The notes beneath the pieces are model-generated. The model was not told where the DNA came from. It ran no database searches and saw only the letters and a list, made by a program, of their open reading frames with translations. A stretch of 64,000 nt of DNA from Facklamia lactis (GTDB taxonomy: Bacteria; Bacillota; Bacilli; Lactobacillales; Aerococcaceae), in assembly GCF_015863205.1 (NCBI RefSeq), contig NZ_JACBXQ010000004.1:186001-250000 (forward strand), in the 5' to 3' direction. This document shows positions 1-8,442 of this stretch, piece after piece. The stretch's first letter is position 1; the number at the start of each line of letters is the position of its first letter. The translations under genes were made by a program, and so were the position numbers.

Positions 1-697
1 CGGCGCCTTGTAACAATGTTAAATTTTCAACTAAAGAAGGAATATTCTCCCAACTAAAGATAAGAGATACAATTTTTTCAAAGGAACAACACTTTAGCTC
101 TTGATTAGTTTGATCGGATAGAAATTGTTTAGTTAACAAATTGTCTGGTGATCGCTTAAACTGTTGTTCAATTTGGTCAAAATCAACAATCGCAATAAAA
201 TCAACTGCATGCTGTGTTAAACTTGAGAACAAATGATTTAGCCCCTGAATCCCTTCTTGATGAAAGAGATCGCCAATAGTCTGTTGTTGATACTGATCAC
301 CCTCAATTATATGATCTATTATCGTATCGGAGTCAAAATTCAACCTCAACATTTGGCCTTTTCTTGGAGACCATGAATACCAGCTGACACATGCTAGTTC
401 TCTTTTGCCTATTCGCCCTGCATCTGGATAAGCATAACCAAGAATAATTCCTTCAACCGCAGGATCAGAAAGACTAAAAAGGCTCTTATTATAGGCTTGT
501 TTCATAGAGTCTTCCTCATCCAAATTCACAATATCTTCACTTAAAAATCCATCTATCGGTTGATAAGCCTGCTTTATATGTTGAACTTGGTTTAACAACA
601 AAGAGCCAGCTACCACTAATATAATCATTATAATAAAACAAGCTAAAATCCTTTTACTAAAAAACAGAGACTTAACTGCCCTATTCTTCCGACTCAT
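1..697 (-). CDS. LCP-like membrane-anchored protein, 3' part beyond window
   Basis: This open frame runs off the left edge. It starts at the ATG complementary to 695-697, behind a strong GGGGAGG site. The roughly 232 visible residues begin with a basic cytoplasmic tail (MSRKNRAVKS), then one membrane segment at about residues 13-35, then an extracellular domain. Stretches such as IIDHI, LFHQEGIQGLNHLF and DFIAIVDFDQIEQQF resemble the order of elements in LytR-CpsA-Psr proteins, which attach wall polymers. I do not see the usual Arg-x-Asp-Ser segment, so this is a divergent or merely similar protein. It lies 31 bases downstream of galE and is probably co-transcribed with it. The fold assignment is tentative; the existence of the gene is fairly secure. 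Confidence 0.55.
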   Translation of the reverse strand, partial: MSRKNRAVKSLFFSKRILACFIIMIILVVAGSLLLNQVQHIKQAYQPIDGFLSEDIVNLDEEDSMKQAYNKSLFSLSDPAVEGIILGYAYPDAGRIGKRELACVSWYSWSPRKGQMLRLNFDSDTIIDHIIEGDQYQQQTIGDLFHQEGIQGLNHLFSSLTQHAVDFIAIVDFDQIEQQFKRSPDNLLTKQFLSDQTNQELKCCSFEKIVSLIFSWENIPSLVENLTLLQGA

Positions 698-728
698 GGC
701 TACCTCCCCTTAACATCCCCATGACCAC

Positions 729-1748
729 TTATAATTCTTCATAGCCATTAGGGTTCAAGTTCTGCCAATGCCAAGAATCTCTACACATATCAATGATATC
801 CTTATCTGCCGTCCAAGATAAAACTTTTTTAGCTCGACTTGGATCAGCGTAAGCACTCGCAATATCTCCGGGTCTTCTCTCAACCACTTGATAAGGAATA
901 TCAATCCCATTCGCTTCTTTAAAAGCTTTAATAAGATCCAAGACACTGCAGCCTTTCCCAGTTCCTAAATTATAAATAGCTACTCCCTGTCGATTAAGGT
1001 TATCTTCAATAGCCTGTACATGACCTTTGGCTAAGTCAACCACATGAATATAATCCCTAACACCCGTACCATCTGGTGTCTGATAATCATTTCCATACAC
1101 CTGCAACATCGAACGCTTGCCGATAGCTACTTGCGTAATGTAAGGCATTAAGTTATTAGGAATCCCTTGTGGATCCTCTCCGATCAGACCAGATTCATGT
1201 GCCCCGATTGGATTAAAATAACGCAATAAACTTACCGACCACTCTGAATCAGATTTTACAAGATCTTGAAGCAGCTGCTCATTTACAACTTTAGTATAAC
1301 CGTATGGATTACTAGCCGATGAAATAGGCATCTCTTCTACAAATGGCACCGGATTGTCTTCTCCATAAACCGTTGCGGAGGATGAAAAAATAATGTTTTT
1401 TACCCCATATTGTTTCATCATTTCAAGTAATGAAATTGTTCCACCAATGTTATTATGGTAATATGCCAAAGGTTTGGCCACTGACTCTCCGACTGCCTTA
1501 TAGGCTGCAAAGTGGATCACTAACTCAATATCATGCTGATCAAATACAGTTGACAGTGCCGGTTGATCCAAGATGTCCGCTTCATAAAAAGTAAAACTCT
1601 TGGAGGTAATGCTCTTAATACGCTTTAAAACCACTGATTTACTATTTGAGAAATTATCGACCACTACCACTTCATAATTATTATCTAATAACTCAACAAC
1701 GGTATGGCTACCTATATATCCTGCCCCACCTGTCACTAAGATTGCCAC
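729..1748 (-). CDS. galE: UDP-glucose 4-epimerase
   Basis: This enzyme interconverts UDP-glucose and UDP-galactose in the Leloir pathway and in polysaccharide precursor supply. The N-terminal Rossmann motif TGGAGYIGSH (residues 6-15), the SSSATVYG segment and the YGYTK catalytic Tyr-Lys pair are all present, and RYFNPIGAH is the usual sugar-binding stretch. I choose a GTG start complementary to 1746-1748, because AAAGGTGG lies at proper spacing before it and the protein then opens directly on the beta strand AILVTGG. This gives 339 residues, the normal length. A longer in-frame ORF upstream has no good ribosome site. It is followed by the LCP-like gene. Confidence 0.95.
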   Translation of the reverse strand: MAILVTGGAGYIGSHTVVELLDNNYEVVVVDNFSNSKSVVLKRIKSITSKSFTFYEADILDQPALSTVFDQHDIELVIHFAAYKAVGESVAKPLAYYHNNIGGTISLLEMMKQYGVKNIIFSSSATVYGEDNPVPFVEEMPISSASNPYGYTKVVNEQLLQDLVKSDSEWSVSLLRYFNPIGAHESGLIGEDPQGIPNNLMPYITQVAIGKRSMLQVYGNDYQTPDGTGVRDYIHVVDLAKGHVQAIEDNLNRQGVAIYNLGTGKGCSVLDLIKAFKEANGIDIPYQVVERRPGDIASAYADPSRAKKVLSWTADKDIIDMCRDSWHWQNLNPNGYEEL

Positions 1749-1789
1749 GAAACCATCCACCTTTCTTATAACAGAAATCACTGGCTCTC

Positions 1790-1795
1790 ATTATA
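1790..1795 (-). promoter_or_regulatory. Extended -10 promoter for galE
   Basis: On the minus strand TGC-TATAAT lies about 42 bases before the GTG start of galE. The -35 region is weak, as is common with an extended -10. Confidence 0.5.
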
Positions 1796-1882
1796 GCATA
1801 ATTTTAAAAGAGGATAAGCGACTTCATAAAATCTTCTATAAAGGACAAAAAGTTAATTGAATTCCACAATTAGTAAGAAGTT

Positions 1883-1891
1883 TGCTATAAT
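1883..1891 (+). promoter_or_regulatory. Extended -10 promoter for the flavodoxin operon
   Basis: TG-C-TATAAT at 1883-1891 stands about 40 bases before the flavodoxin ATG. It lies inside an upstream in-frame extension of the ORF, which argues that the longer ORF is not translated. Confidence 0.5.
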
Positions 1892-1931
1892 TATCACGAC
1901 AAATAAGCTAATAAAAAAGGAGGTACAAGAA

Positions 1932-2384
1932 ATGGCTGAAGCTTTAATTGTATTTGCAAGTTTAACAGGAAATACCGAAGAAATGGCAGATATTATTGCA
2001 GAACGTTTAGAACAGCATGGTGTGACGACCGATGTTGTGGAGGTATTACAAGCAGATGCTGAAGAATTATTAGAATACGAAGCAGTCTTAATCGGATCCT
2101 ACACTTATGGCGTCGATGGTGTTTTACCTGACGAGATGCTTGATTTCTATGAAGATATGGGACAATTAGATTTATCTGATAAAGTGTTTGGAGTTTTTGG
2201 ATCAGGTGACACATTCTATGAGGTATTCTGCGCTGCTGTTGATCACTTTGAAAAACAATTTATTAATTGTGGTGCCCAACAAGGTGGCACATCTTGTAAA
2301 ATTAATCTCAATGCTGAGGAAGAAGATATCATAAAATTACATGCCTTAGCAGACGGAATTGCGGAAAAATTGAAAGCCAAATAA
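1932..2384 (+). CDS. Flavodoxin
   Basis: This is a small FMN-binding electron carrier of 150 residues, cytoplasmic. The phosphate loop is FASLTGNTEEMA (about residues 8-19), and the second flavin loop region GSYTYGVDGVLPDE and the GSGDTFYEVF segment are typical of short-chain flavodoxins. I start at ATG 1932, directly behind AAGGAGG, rather than at the upstream in-frame ATG at 1857, which has no ribosome site and lies before the -10 element. It heads a plus-strand group with the aminopeptidase (17-base gap), the small membrane protein and the glycosyltransferase. The redox partner is not evident here. Confidence 0.93.
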   Translation: MAEALIVFASLTGNTEEMADIIAERLEQHGVTTDVVEVLQADAEELLEYEAVLIGSYTYGVDGVLPDEMLDFYEDMGQLDLSDKVFGVFGSGDTFYEVFCAAVDHFEKQFINCGAQQGGTSCKINLNAEEEDIIKLHALADGIAEKLKAK

Positions 2385-2401
2385 GAAAGAAGGACACTAT
2401 C

Positions 2402-3640
2402 ATGCTAGAAAATTTTGATCATTTATTACAAAAATATGCTAATCTAATTATCCATAAAGGAATTGCTGTCACAAATGGTGACTACGTCTTAATAAATAGC
2501 GACATTGATCAAGCTCCCCTTGTACGCTTAATCGTTCAAACAGCCTATCAAGCTGGGGCTGAATCAGTAACTGTTAACTGGGCTGATGACGACCTAACCC
2601 GTCTCAACTATCAGTATAAAAGCGAAGAAGCATTGACTAATATCCCACAACACCGAATTGATGAAGGTCATTACTTCTTAAACAAAAAAGCTAAACGAAT
2701 TGCTTTACGATCAAGCAATCCAAATGTCCTCAAAGGCATCGATCCTGCAAAGATTAATTCAGCTCAACGCGCTGCTTCTGAAGCTCTAAAAGAAGTTAGA
2801 ATCGCTACTCAGGCAAATCAAGTTTCTTGGATTGTCGTTGCTGGAGCTGGAGCTGAATGGGCAAAATTAGTATTTCCTGATTTAGCAACCAACGAAGAAC
2901 AAATCGATGCTCTTTGGGATCAAATATTTAAGACCACTCGAATCTACGAAGAGGATCCGATTAAAGCATGGGATGAACATGAAGCTCGACTCAACGAAAA
3001 AGCCAACTTTTTAAACGAAAAACAATTTGATAAACTTCATTATACAGGTCCAGGCACAGACTTCACAGTTGGTTTACCTAAGAATCACATCTGGGAAAGC
3101 GCTGGTTCCTATAATGAAAAAGGCGAAAAATTCATTGCAAATATGCCAACTGAAGAAGTATTCACTGCACCAGATGCACGAAGAGCCGAAGGCTATATTT
3201 CTTCTTCTAAGCCTCTTGCTTATGGTGGAAATGTCATAAATGAAATGAAATTTCACTTTAGCGAAGGTAAAGTAACAGAAGTCTCTGCTAAAGAAGGAGA
3301 GGAAACACTGCGTCAACTTGTTGAAGAAAATGATGGTTCTCGTTCATTAGGAGAAGTCGCTTTAGTTCCTCATCAGTCCCCTATCTCCCAATCAGGCATC
3401 ACCTTCTTTAACACCCTATTCGACGAAAATGCGTCTAATCATTTGGCTTTAGGACAAGCTTATGCTTCATCCGTTGAAAATGGAACCAAAATGACGCAAG
3501 ATGAACTAAAAAAAGCCGGTCTCAACCGCTCAAATGTTCATGTCGATTTTATGGTTGGAAATGCCGACATGAATATTGATGGTATCCTTGAAGATGGAAC
3601 GATTATCCCAATTTTTCGAAACGGAGAATGGGCAATTTAA
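2402..3640 (+). CDS. pepS: M29-family aminopeptidase (PepS/AmpS type)
   Basis: This 412-residue cytoplasmic protein matches the M29 metallo-aminopeptidases (AmpS, PepS, aminopeptidase T), which trim N-terminal residues from peptides. Recognisable pieces are the N-terminal KYANLIIHKGI, then YTGPGTDFTVGLP, PTEEVFTAPD, and the C-terminal ASNHLALGQAY and HVDFMVG segments that carry the Glu, His and Asp metal ligands. Length is normal for the family. There is no signal peptide. It follows the flavodoxin gene by 17 bases, with AAGAAAGAAGGAC as ribosome site. The symbol follows the lactic-acid-bacterial PepS usage; substrate preference cannot be read from the sequence. Confidence 0.9.
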   Translation: MLENFDHLLQKYANLIIHKGIAVTNGDYVLINSDIDQAPLVRLIVQTAYQAGAESVTVNWADDDLTRLNYQYKSEEALTNIPQHRIDEGHYFLNKKAKRIALRSSNPNVLKGIDPAKINSAQRAASEALKEVRIATQANQVSWIVVAGAGAEWAKLVFPDLATNEEQIDALWDQIFKTTRIYEEDPIKAWDEHEARLNEKANFLNEKQFDKLHYTGPGTDFTVGLPKNHIWESAGSYNEKGEKFIANMPTEEVFTAPDARRAEGYISSSKPLAYGGNVINEMKFHFSEGKVTEVSAKEGEETLRQLVEENDGSRSLGEVALVPHQSPISQSGITFFNTLFDENASNHLALGQAYASSVENGTKMTQDELKKAGLNRSNVHVDFMVGNADMNIDGILEDGTIIPIFRNGEWAI

Positions 3641-3663
3641 ATTAAAGCTAGGAGGTAGTTAGT

Positions 3664-3933
3664 ATGGTAAATCAAAATGATTTCAATTCAACTATTGAAA
3701 AAGAAATTACCAAGCAACTACAGGAAATCGATCGCCATGTTGATCGCACAGGTTGGCCACTCTTAATTGTTGGAGTCAGTATTTTCTTTCTATTAGTTTA
3801 TCTTTTTATTACAGTCTTTAGTATTCCAACAAGTGAAGAATACCACGGTAGTCAAGCTGCTATTACTGAGCGGATTGATTCACTCGAACAGCGAATAGAC
3901 GAACTAGAATCAGAAATCGAATCATTGAAATAA
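3664..3933 (+). CDS. Small single-pass membrane protein with coiled coil
   Basis: The 89-residue product has a charged N-terminal region (1-35), one membrane segment at about 36-56 (LLIVGVSIFFLLVYLFITVF), and a C-terminal heptad-like stretch (ITERIDSLEQRIDELESEIESLK) that should form a short coiled coil. I do not recognise a family. The start has a good AGGAGG site, and the gene sits 23 bases after the aminopeptidase and 11 bases before the glycosyltransferase, so it is very likely translated. It might be a scaffold or partner subunit at the membrane, but nothing in the sequence fixes that. Confidence 0.75.
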   Translation: MVNQNDFNSTIEKEITKQLQEIDRHVDRTGWPLLIVGVSIFFLLVYLFITVFSIPTSEEYHGSQAAITERIDSLEQRIDELESEIESLK

Positions 3934-3944
3934 CGGAGCATATT

Positions 3945-5054
3945 ATGAGACTATTACATATTAATTCATATTTTTCAACTTCTGGTCTCTTTAGTCAACT
4001 ATATGATCGTCAGGTGGAAATGGGACATCAAATCCAAGTTTATGTTCCAATATCCCATCAATATCCACAAGAAAAAATCGCTGCTAAAGGATCTTACACC
4101 ACTATCAGCCGGTGCTTTAATCAAATAGAACGCTATGTGTTCCCAATAAAGCACAACAAAATTTGGAAAGATTTAGAAATGAATTATCATTTCGGAGACT
4201 TAGACCTTGTACACGCCCATTCCCTTTTTTCAAATGGTTGGTTAGCTCGTCAAATTTATTTAAAACATAATATTCCTTACATCGTAGCCATACGAAATGC
4301 TGATGTTCGCACTTTTTTTGAGCGCGCCCCTTGGTTAAGAAAAATTGGCCTAGATGTGATGCGAGATGCCCAAAGAATTATTTTCATTTCTCAAAACGCC
4401 TATAATGAAGTCTACAATAAATATGTGCCTCCCAAAGAATATGCTAGCCTAAATGAAAAAACGCAGGTCATCGCAAATGGCATCGAGGATTTCTGGCATG
4501 AAAATCAATATACCAAAAAAATAACTGAAATTCACCAGCCTTTGAGATTTGTTTCTGCGGGTAAACTAACAAGTGGTAAACGTTTTGTTGAACTTGCTGA
4601 AATGTTAGAAGAATATGCTCGTATATATGGCCCAGTTGAGCTTCATATAGCAGGACCCTCATGGGATCCTAAAGTTGAAGCCCAGTTAGAAAAATATTCT
4701 CATGTACATTATCATGGCCCTCTATCTAAAGAAGAAATGCGGAATTTATACCGCAAAATGGATATTTTTATCCTACTATCCTATCCAGAAACTTTTGGAC
4801 TAGTTTACCCAGAAGCCATGAGTCAAGCTTTGCCGGTTATTTACACAAGAGGAGAAGGTTTTGACTCTTTCTTCAAAAATTATCAAGTGGGTGTTTCAGT
4901 TGATCGATTTAATCAGATTGCTTTAAATGAAGCCATTCAATACATCTGTAAATATTATCCACAAATATCCAAAAACGCTTCGCAAGGAATATCCTACTTT
5001 AAATGGGATCGAATTGTTAAAGAGTATGAAAAGATTTATCAAACAGTTTCATAG
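3945..5054 (+). CDS. GT4-family glycosyltransferase
   Basis: This is a 369-residue GT-B fold protein. The N-terminal acceptor domain begins MRLLHINSYFSTSGLF and contains DLVHAHSLFSNGWLA. The C-terminal donor domain carries LRFVSAGKLTSGKR and the GT4 nucleotide-sugar motif PETFGLVYPEAMS, with the paired Glu residues. It would transfer a sugar from a nucleotide-sugar donor; donor and acceptor are unknown. It has no membrane segment, so it is cytoplasmic or peripheral. It is the last gene before a strong shared terminator. A role in cell-surface polysaccharide or glycolipid assembly is inferred from the family only. Confidence 0.85.
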   Translation: MRLLHINSYFSTSGLFSQLYDRQVEMGHQIQVYVPISHQYPQEKIAAKGSYTTISRCFNQIERYVFPIKHNKIWKDLEMNYHFGDLDLVHAHSLFSNGWLARQIYLKHNIPYIVAIRNADVRTFFERAPWLRKIGLDVMRDAQRIIFISQNAYNEVYNKYVPPKEYASLNEKTQVIANGIEDFWHENQYTKKITEIHQPLRFVSAGKLTSGKRFVELAEMLEEYARIYGPVELHIAGPSWDPKVEAQLEKYSHVHYHGPLSKEEMRNLYRKMDIFILLSYPETFGLVYPEAMSQALPVIYTRGEGFDSFFKNYQVGVSVDRFNQIALNEAIQYICKYYPQISKNASQGISYFKWDRIVKEYEKIYQTVS

Positions 5055-5089
5055 AAAAAAGCTACCCTTAATTTCTGGGTAGCTTTTTT
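5055..5089. terminator. Bidirectional terminator between the GT4 gene and map
   Basis: GCTACCC (5061-5067) pairs with GGGTAGC (5077-5083) over a 9-base loop. T6 follows on the plus side and the A6 before the stem gives T6 on the minus side, so it can serve both convergent genes. Confidence 0.9.
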
Positions 5090-5842
5090 CTATAGTTCTT
5101 GCTCAGTCATAATGATAGGCCCTTCTTTTGTTATCGCTAAAGAGTGCTCATATTGGGCACAATAGCCGCCGTCACGAGTCCGAGCCGTCCAACCATTTTT
5201 ATCCATTTTCATTTGCCAAGTTCCTGTCGTTACCATCGGTTCGATCGTAATCGTCATTCCTTCACGAAGCCGTTGGCCTTTTCCTTGAATCCCATAATGA
5301 GGGATACCAGGATCTTCATGAATAGTCGGGCCGATTCCATGACCTATAAAGTCTCGAACCACCCCAAACCCTTCACTTTCAACATAAGATTGAATAGCAT
5401 GTCCTATATCTCCAATTCGATTCCCAACTTTAGCCGCTTCAATCCCCAAATATAAGGATTTTTTTGTTACTTCAAGTAATCGTTGATGCTCTTCCGAAAT
5501 CTCACCCACAGCATAACACCAGCAAGAATCAGAAATCGCGCCTTTCAAATCAACACAAAAATCAACCTTTACAATATCTCCAGCTTTTAATTGATAGCGA
5601 GAAGGAAAGCCATGACAAATCTCATCATTGACACTAGTACATGTAGCAAATTTATATCCTTCATAGCCAATTTGTGCCGCCACAGCTCCAGCTTGTTCAA
5701 TTCTATGATGAACAAACCGATCAATATCAGCTGTCGTCACTCCCTCTCTGATAAAATCTCTTAAAGCTTGATGAATACTTGCTAAAATTGCACCCGATTC
5801 CATCATAGCTTTTATTTCTCTTTCTGATTTAAGTGAAATCAT
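5090..5842 (-). CDS. map: Methionine aminopeptidase, type I
   Basis: This enzyme removes the initiator methionine from nascent proteins in the cytoplasm. All five metal ligands are visible in their motifs: VKVDFCVDLKG and SDSCW for the two Asp, FIGHGIGPTIHEDPGIP for the His, TIEPM and AQYEHS for the two Glu. Length (250 residues) is standard for type I without extra domains. The start has AGGAAAAGT before ATG. It faces the upstream GT4 gene across the shared terminator. Confidence 0.96.
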   Translation of the reverse strand: MISLKSEREIKAMMESGAILASIHQALRDFIREGVTTADIDRFVHHRIEQAGAVAAQIGYEGYKFATCTSVNDEICHGFPSRYQLKAGDIVKVDFCVDLKGAISDSCWCYAVGEISEEHQRLLEVTKKSLYLGIEAAKVGNRIGDIGHAIQSYVESEGFGVVRDFIGHGIGPTIHEDPGIPHYGIQGKGQRLREGMTITIEPMVTTGTWQMKMDKNGWTARTRDGGYCAQYEHSLAITKEGPIIMTEQEL

Positions 5843-5891
5843 ACTTTTCCTACTTTCTAATTAAGCTCATAATAAAACTTATATCATCTTT

Positions 5892-6716
5892 CTAAGACAA
5901 GCTTTCATTTCTTTTCCAATTGATAATTAAAAATCCTGCTTCTCGATCTGTTGACAAATTCTGAATAATTTGATAACTAGAGCACACCTTTACGGAAGGC
6001 TCTATTCTGAATTCTCCATTCTGATCTAACAATGAATGAAAGAGATAGGTTTGAATCGATACCTCTTGATCAAACAATAGCTCATGGCCATATTTTATCC
6101 CTAAGCTTTCGACTTGATACTCTCTCAATAAGTCAAATGGTAAGGCTTGAAGACACCAACGAAGATAAACTAAATTGTTGACATGGTTATTCCCATCAAT
6201 ATCTTCATCTTGGATCTGATAACCACGGTCAGAATAAATAGTCATTTCTTCAGGCAGTGAAATTTTTTCCATTCTTTGATATTGACTGGAGTCCACTAAA
6301 TCTAAAGCCTTAATGCGACTATCGGGTATTCGCCCCATTTTTCTTGTTTTCAAATTAATGACAGAAAATTGAATCTGAAATTCCATCAACAAGTCTTCTT
6401 TTGATCGAACCGAAAACCATCTATCCACAAAAAAACGATTAGCATTTACTAATCTGGTTTCAATCTCAATTCGATCTCCCATTTTTGGCAATCGATAGAC
6501 TTTAAAATGATTCTGGGTGATAATCCATGACAAGGGTGCTGTTAGAATGGGCTGATCTAAAAATTTATTTACTAAACAGTCATGCTCTCCAGACGTTTGT
6601 AAAACGTCTTTCATCAGCCGAGAGAAATCAAATTTATTGTCTATATCAGATAAAAAATATTCTTGTGTAATGATATAGAAAGCTTTGTACTGCTTTATCT
6701 TAGCCAAGTGTTCCAT
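5892..6716 (-). CDS. Acyl-ACP thioesterase
   Basis: This 274-residue protein has the double hot-dog layout of the bacterial acyl-ACP thioesterase family (FatA/FatB-like). Hot-dog 1 covers about 10-140, with LSWIITQNHFKVYRLPKMGD and NRFFVDRWFSV. Hot-dog 2 begins with the segment DEDIDGNNHVNNLVYLRW, which holds the conserved Asn-His of the family. It would release free fatty acids from acyl carrier protein in the cytoplasm. It sits just downstream of GlsB but across a terminator and has its own GAGAGGTGAATT site. The family is common in Lactobacillales; the physiological purpose is not obvious from this locus. Confidence 0.88.
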   Translation of the reverse strand: MEHLAKIKQYKAFYIITQEYFLSDIDNKFDFSRLMKDVLQTSGEHDCLVNKFLDQPILTAPLSWIITQNHFKVYRLPKMGDRIEIETRLVNANRFFVDRWFSVRSKEDLLMEFQIQFSVINLKTRKMGRIPDSRIKALDLVDSSQYQRMEKISLPEEMTIYSDRGYQIQDEDIDGNNHVNNLVYLRWCLQALPFDLLREYQVESLGIKYGHELLFDQEVSIQTYLFHSLLDQNGEFRIEPSVKVCSSYQIIQNLSTDREAGFLIINWKRNESLS

Positions 6717-6756
6717 AATTCACCTCTCTAAATCATTATATCAAAAGATAAAAAAT

Positions 6757-6788
6757 AAAACAGCCTACTAATGTAGGCTGTTTTTTTT
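6757..6788. terminator. Terminator after the GlsB-like gene
   Basis: CAGCCTAC (6761-6768) pairs with GTAGGCTG (6773-6780) over a 4-base loop. T8 follows on the plus strand and TTTTATTTTTT on the minus strand. It lies just downstream of the GlsB-like gene, reading on the minus strand. Confidence 0.85.
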
Positions 6789-6801
6789 AAAGTGCTCGAA
6801 T

Positions 6802-7044
6802 TTATCTTGTTTGTTTTAAGATAAAGGATACAATCATAATCAATAAAATTGAACCAATTAAAGCAGGGAAAATAGCAATATCTGCCATCACTGGACCAAA
6901 GGAGAAGAATTGTCCTCCCAACCAAGATCCTAACATACCTGCAATAATATTCCCAATTACTCCACCAGGAATGTCTTTACCTAAAATAACACCAGCTAAC
7001 CAACCAATAATTCCACCTACAATTAATGTTAAAATGATTCCCAT
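6802..7044 (-). CDS. GlsB/YeaQ/YmgE family membrane protein
   Basis: This is an 80-residue, very hydrophobic protein with three short glycine-rich membrane segments (GIILTLIVGGIIGWLAG, GVIGNIIAGMLGSWLG, ALIGSILLIMIVSFIL). These are characteristic of the transglycosylase-associated GlsB/YeaQ family of stress-related envelope proteins. The biochemical role of the family is not settled. A clear AAGAAAGG site precedes ATG. It is monocistronic, with a terminator behind it. The 150 bases upstream to 7194 hold no further gene that I can see. Confidence 0.88.
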   Translation of the reverse strand: MGIILTLIVGGIIGWLAGVILGKDIPGGVIGNIIAGMLGSWLGGQFFSFGPVMADIAIFPALIGSILLIMIVSFILKQTR

Positions 7045-7194
7045 AATTTTACCTTCTTTCTTAAAAATAATTATCTCAACTATGTCCTAATTATAAAACA
7101 TCCTAAGCTTTCTGACCAGTAATATGCTCACCGAATATATCTACATTGACTTCATTAAAATAAAAACAAAAGAAAGCTTATCAAGTATAGCTGT

Positions 7195-8337
7195 TTAGTA
7201 ATTGACCAGTGTCTGATTACTTCCCTCTACTTGATCAATGGTTTCGTCATAATAATTTAATAACGTTCGTGTTGCATGTTCCCAAGAATATTTTTCTGCT
7301 TCTTTTCGTGCTTTCAATCCCATTTGTTGCAATTTTAATGGACTGTCTAAAATTCTTAAAGCATCCATTAATGATTCCGTGTTTTTAGACTTAAAAATTT
7401 CTCCCGTTTCCCCAACTTTAATCTGCTCGAGTGTGGGGCCGTTTTCTGCTGCAATAACAGGAGTACCGGAAGCCATCGATTCTGAAATCACAAGCCCAAA
7501 TGTTTCAGATATAGATGGAAAAATAAAAGCATCCCCCGTTGCATATGCTCTGGATAAATCTTCTCCATTTAAGAAGCCAGTAAAAGTTGTTTTGGTTCCT
7601 GCAAACACTTCTTCTAATTCTGATCTTGCAGGACCATCTCCGACAATCGCTAAGCAAACATCATCACGATACTTAAAAATTTCTACAAGTTGGTCCAAAT
7701 CCTTCTCTGCTGCTAAACGCCCCACATAAACTAATAATTTTTGATCGTTTAAACCAAAAGTCCATCGATGATATAATTCAGGGCATTGATATTTGGGATG
7801 TCGAAGATCTAGATCAATTCCTCGTGGCAAAACCCCTTGAACACTAATTTGTTCTTTCAGCAATTCTTCTTTTAGACTTTCCGAAACAGTAATATTATAA
7901 TCTGCAGATTGGTGCCAGTATCGAATATAATCCCAAAGAACCGGTTTAAGTAATGGTAAATGGTAATGATCCAAATAATCAGGCACATGTGTGTGATAAG
8001 ATGCAATCAAAGGGATTCCCATTCGTTTGGCATATTTGACAGCCGATGTGGCCATCAAAAAGGGATTGACCGCATGAACGATATCAGGGTTAAAGTCTTC
8101 TATGATCGTTTTCATTTTTCTTGATGGGAGTCCCCACGGACGTGACTTATAAAGTGGAAACGTAAAGGTATCCATTGTCTTAACAGGAATTCCGCGATGT
8201 TCTCTTATGCCAAGATCTGGGGAAACAATCAATAGTTCATGCCCCAATTCTTTCATAATAACTGTCATATGCGCTAGACGCGTGCATATCCCATCAGTGG
8301 CCGGTACAAATGTTTCAGTTGCAATTAAAATTCTCAT
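7195..8337 (-). CDS. GT4-family glycosyltransferase (glycolipid type)
   Basis: This 380-residue GT-B enzyme opens with MRILIATETFVPATDGI and contains DIVHAVNPF and SYHTHVPDYLDHY. The acceptor-side pattern is shared by SqdX-, PimB- and diacylglycerol-glycosyltransferase-like GT4 proteins. The donor domain has YVGRLAAEKDLD and SISETFGLVISESMASGTPV, with the EX7E-type motif. It probably glucosylates or galactosylates a membrane lipid or lipoteichoic-acid anchor; that is inference from family resemblance. There is no partner glycosyltransferase next to it. The ribosome site is AAGGGG. Confidence 0.85.
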   Translation of the reverse strand: MRILIATETFVPATDGICTRLAHMTVIMKELGHELLIVSPDLGIREHRGIPVKTMDTFTFPLYKSRPWGLPSRKMKTIIEDFNPDIVHAVNPFLMATSAVKYAKRMGIPLIASYHTHVPDYLDHYHLPLLKPVLWDYIRYWHQSADYNITVSESLKEELLKEQISVQGVLPRGIDLDLRHPKYQCPELYHRWTFGLNDQKLLVYVGRLAAEKDLDQLVEIFKYRDDVCLAIVGDGPARSELEEVFAGTKTTFTGFLNGEDLSRAYATGDAFIFPSISETFGLVISESMASGTPVIAAENGPTLEQIKVGETGEIFKSKNTESLMDALRILDSPLKLQQMGLKARKEAEKYSWEHATRTLLNYYDETIDQVEGSNQTLVNY

Positions 8338-8442
8338 TCCATTACCCCTTCATTCATATCATCCTCGATCATTTAACGCTACTTCCTTATTATATATGAA
8401 ATATGATGATATATTGTAAAGTTTATGTAAAGATTTTGTAAA

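Noticed and set aside
1857-1931. Upstream in-frame extension of flavodoxin (25 extra residues)
   Set aside because: The extension covers the promoter -10 box and has no ribosome site; the ATG at 1932 has AAGGAGG.
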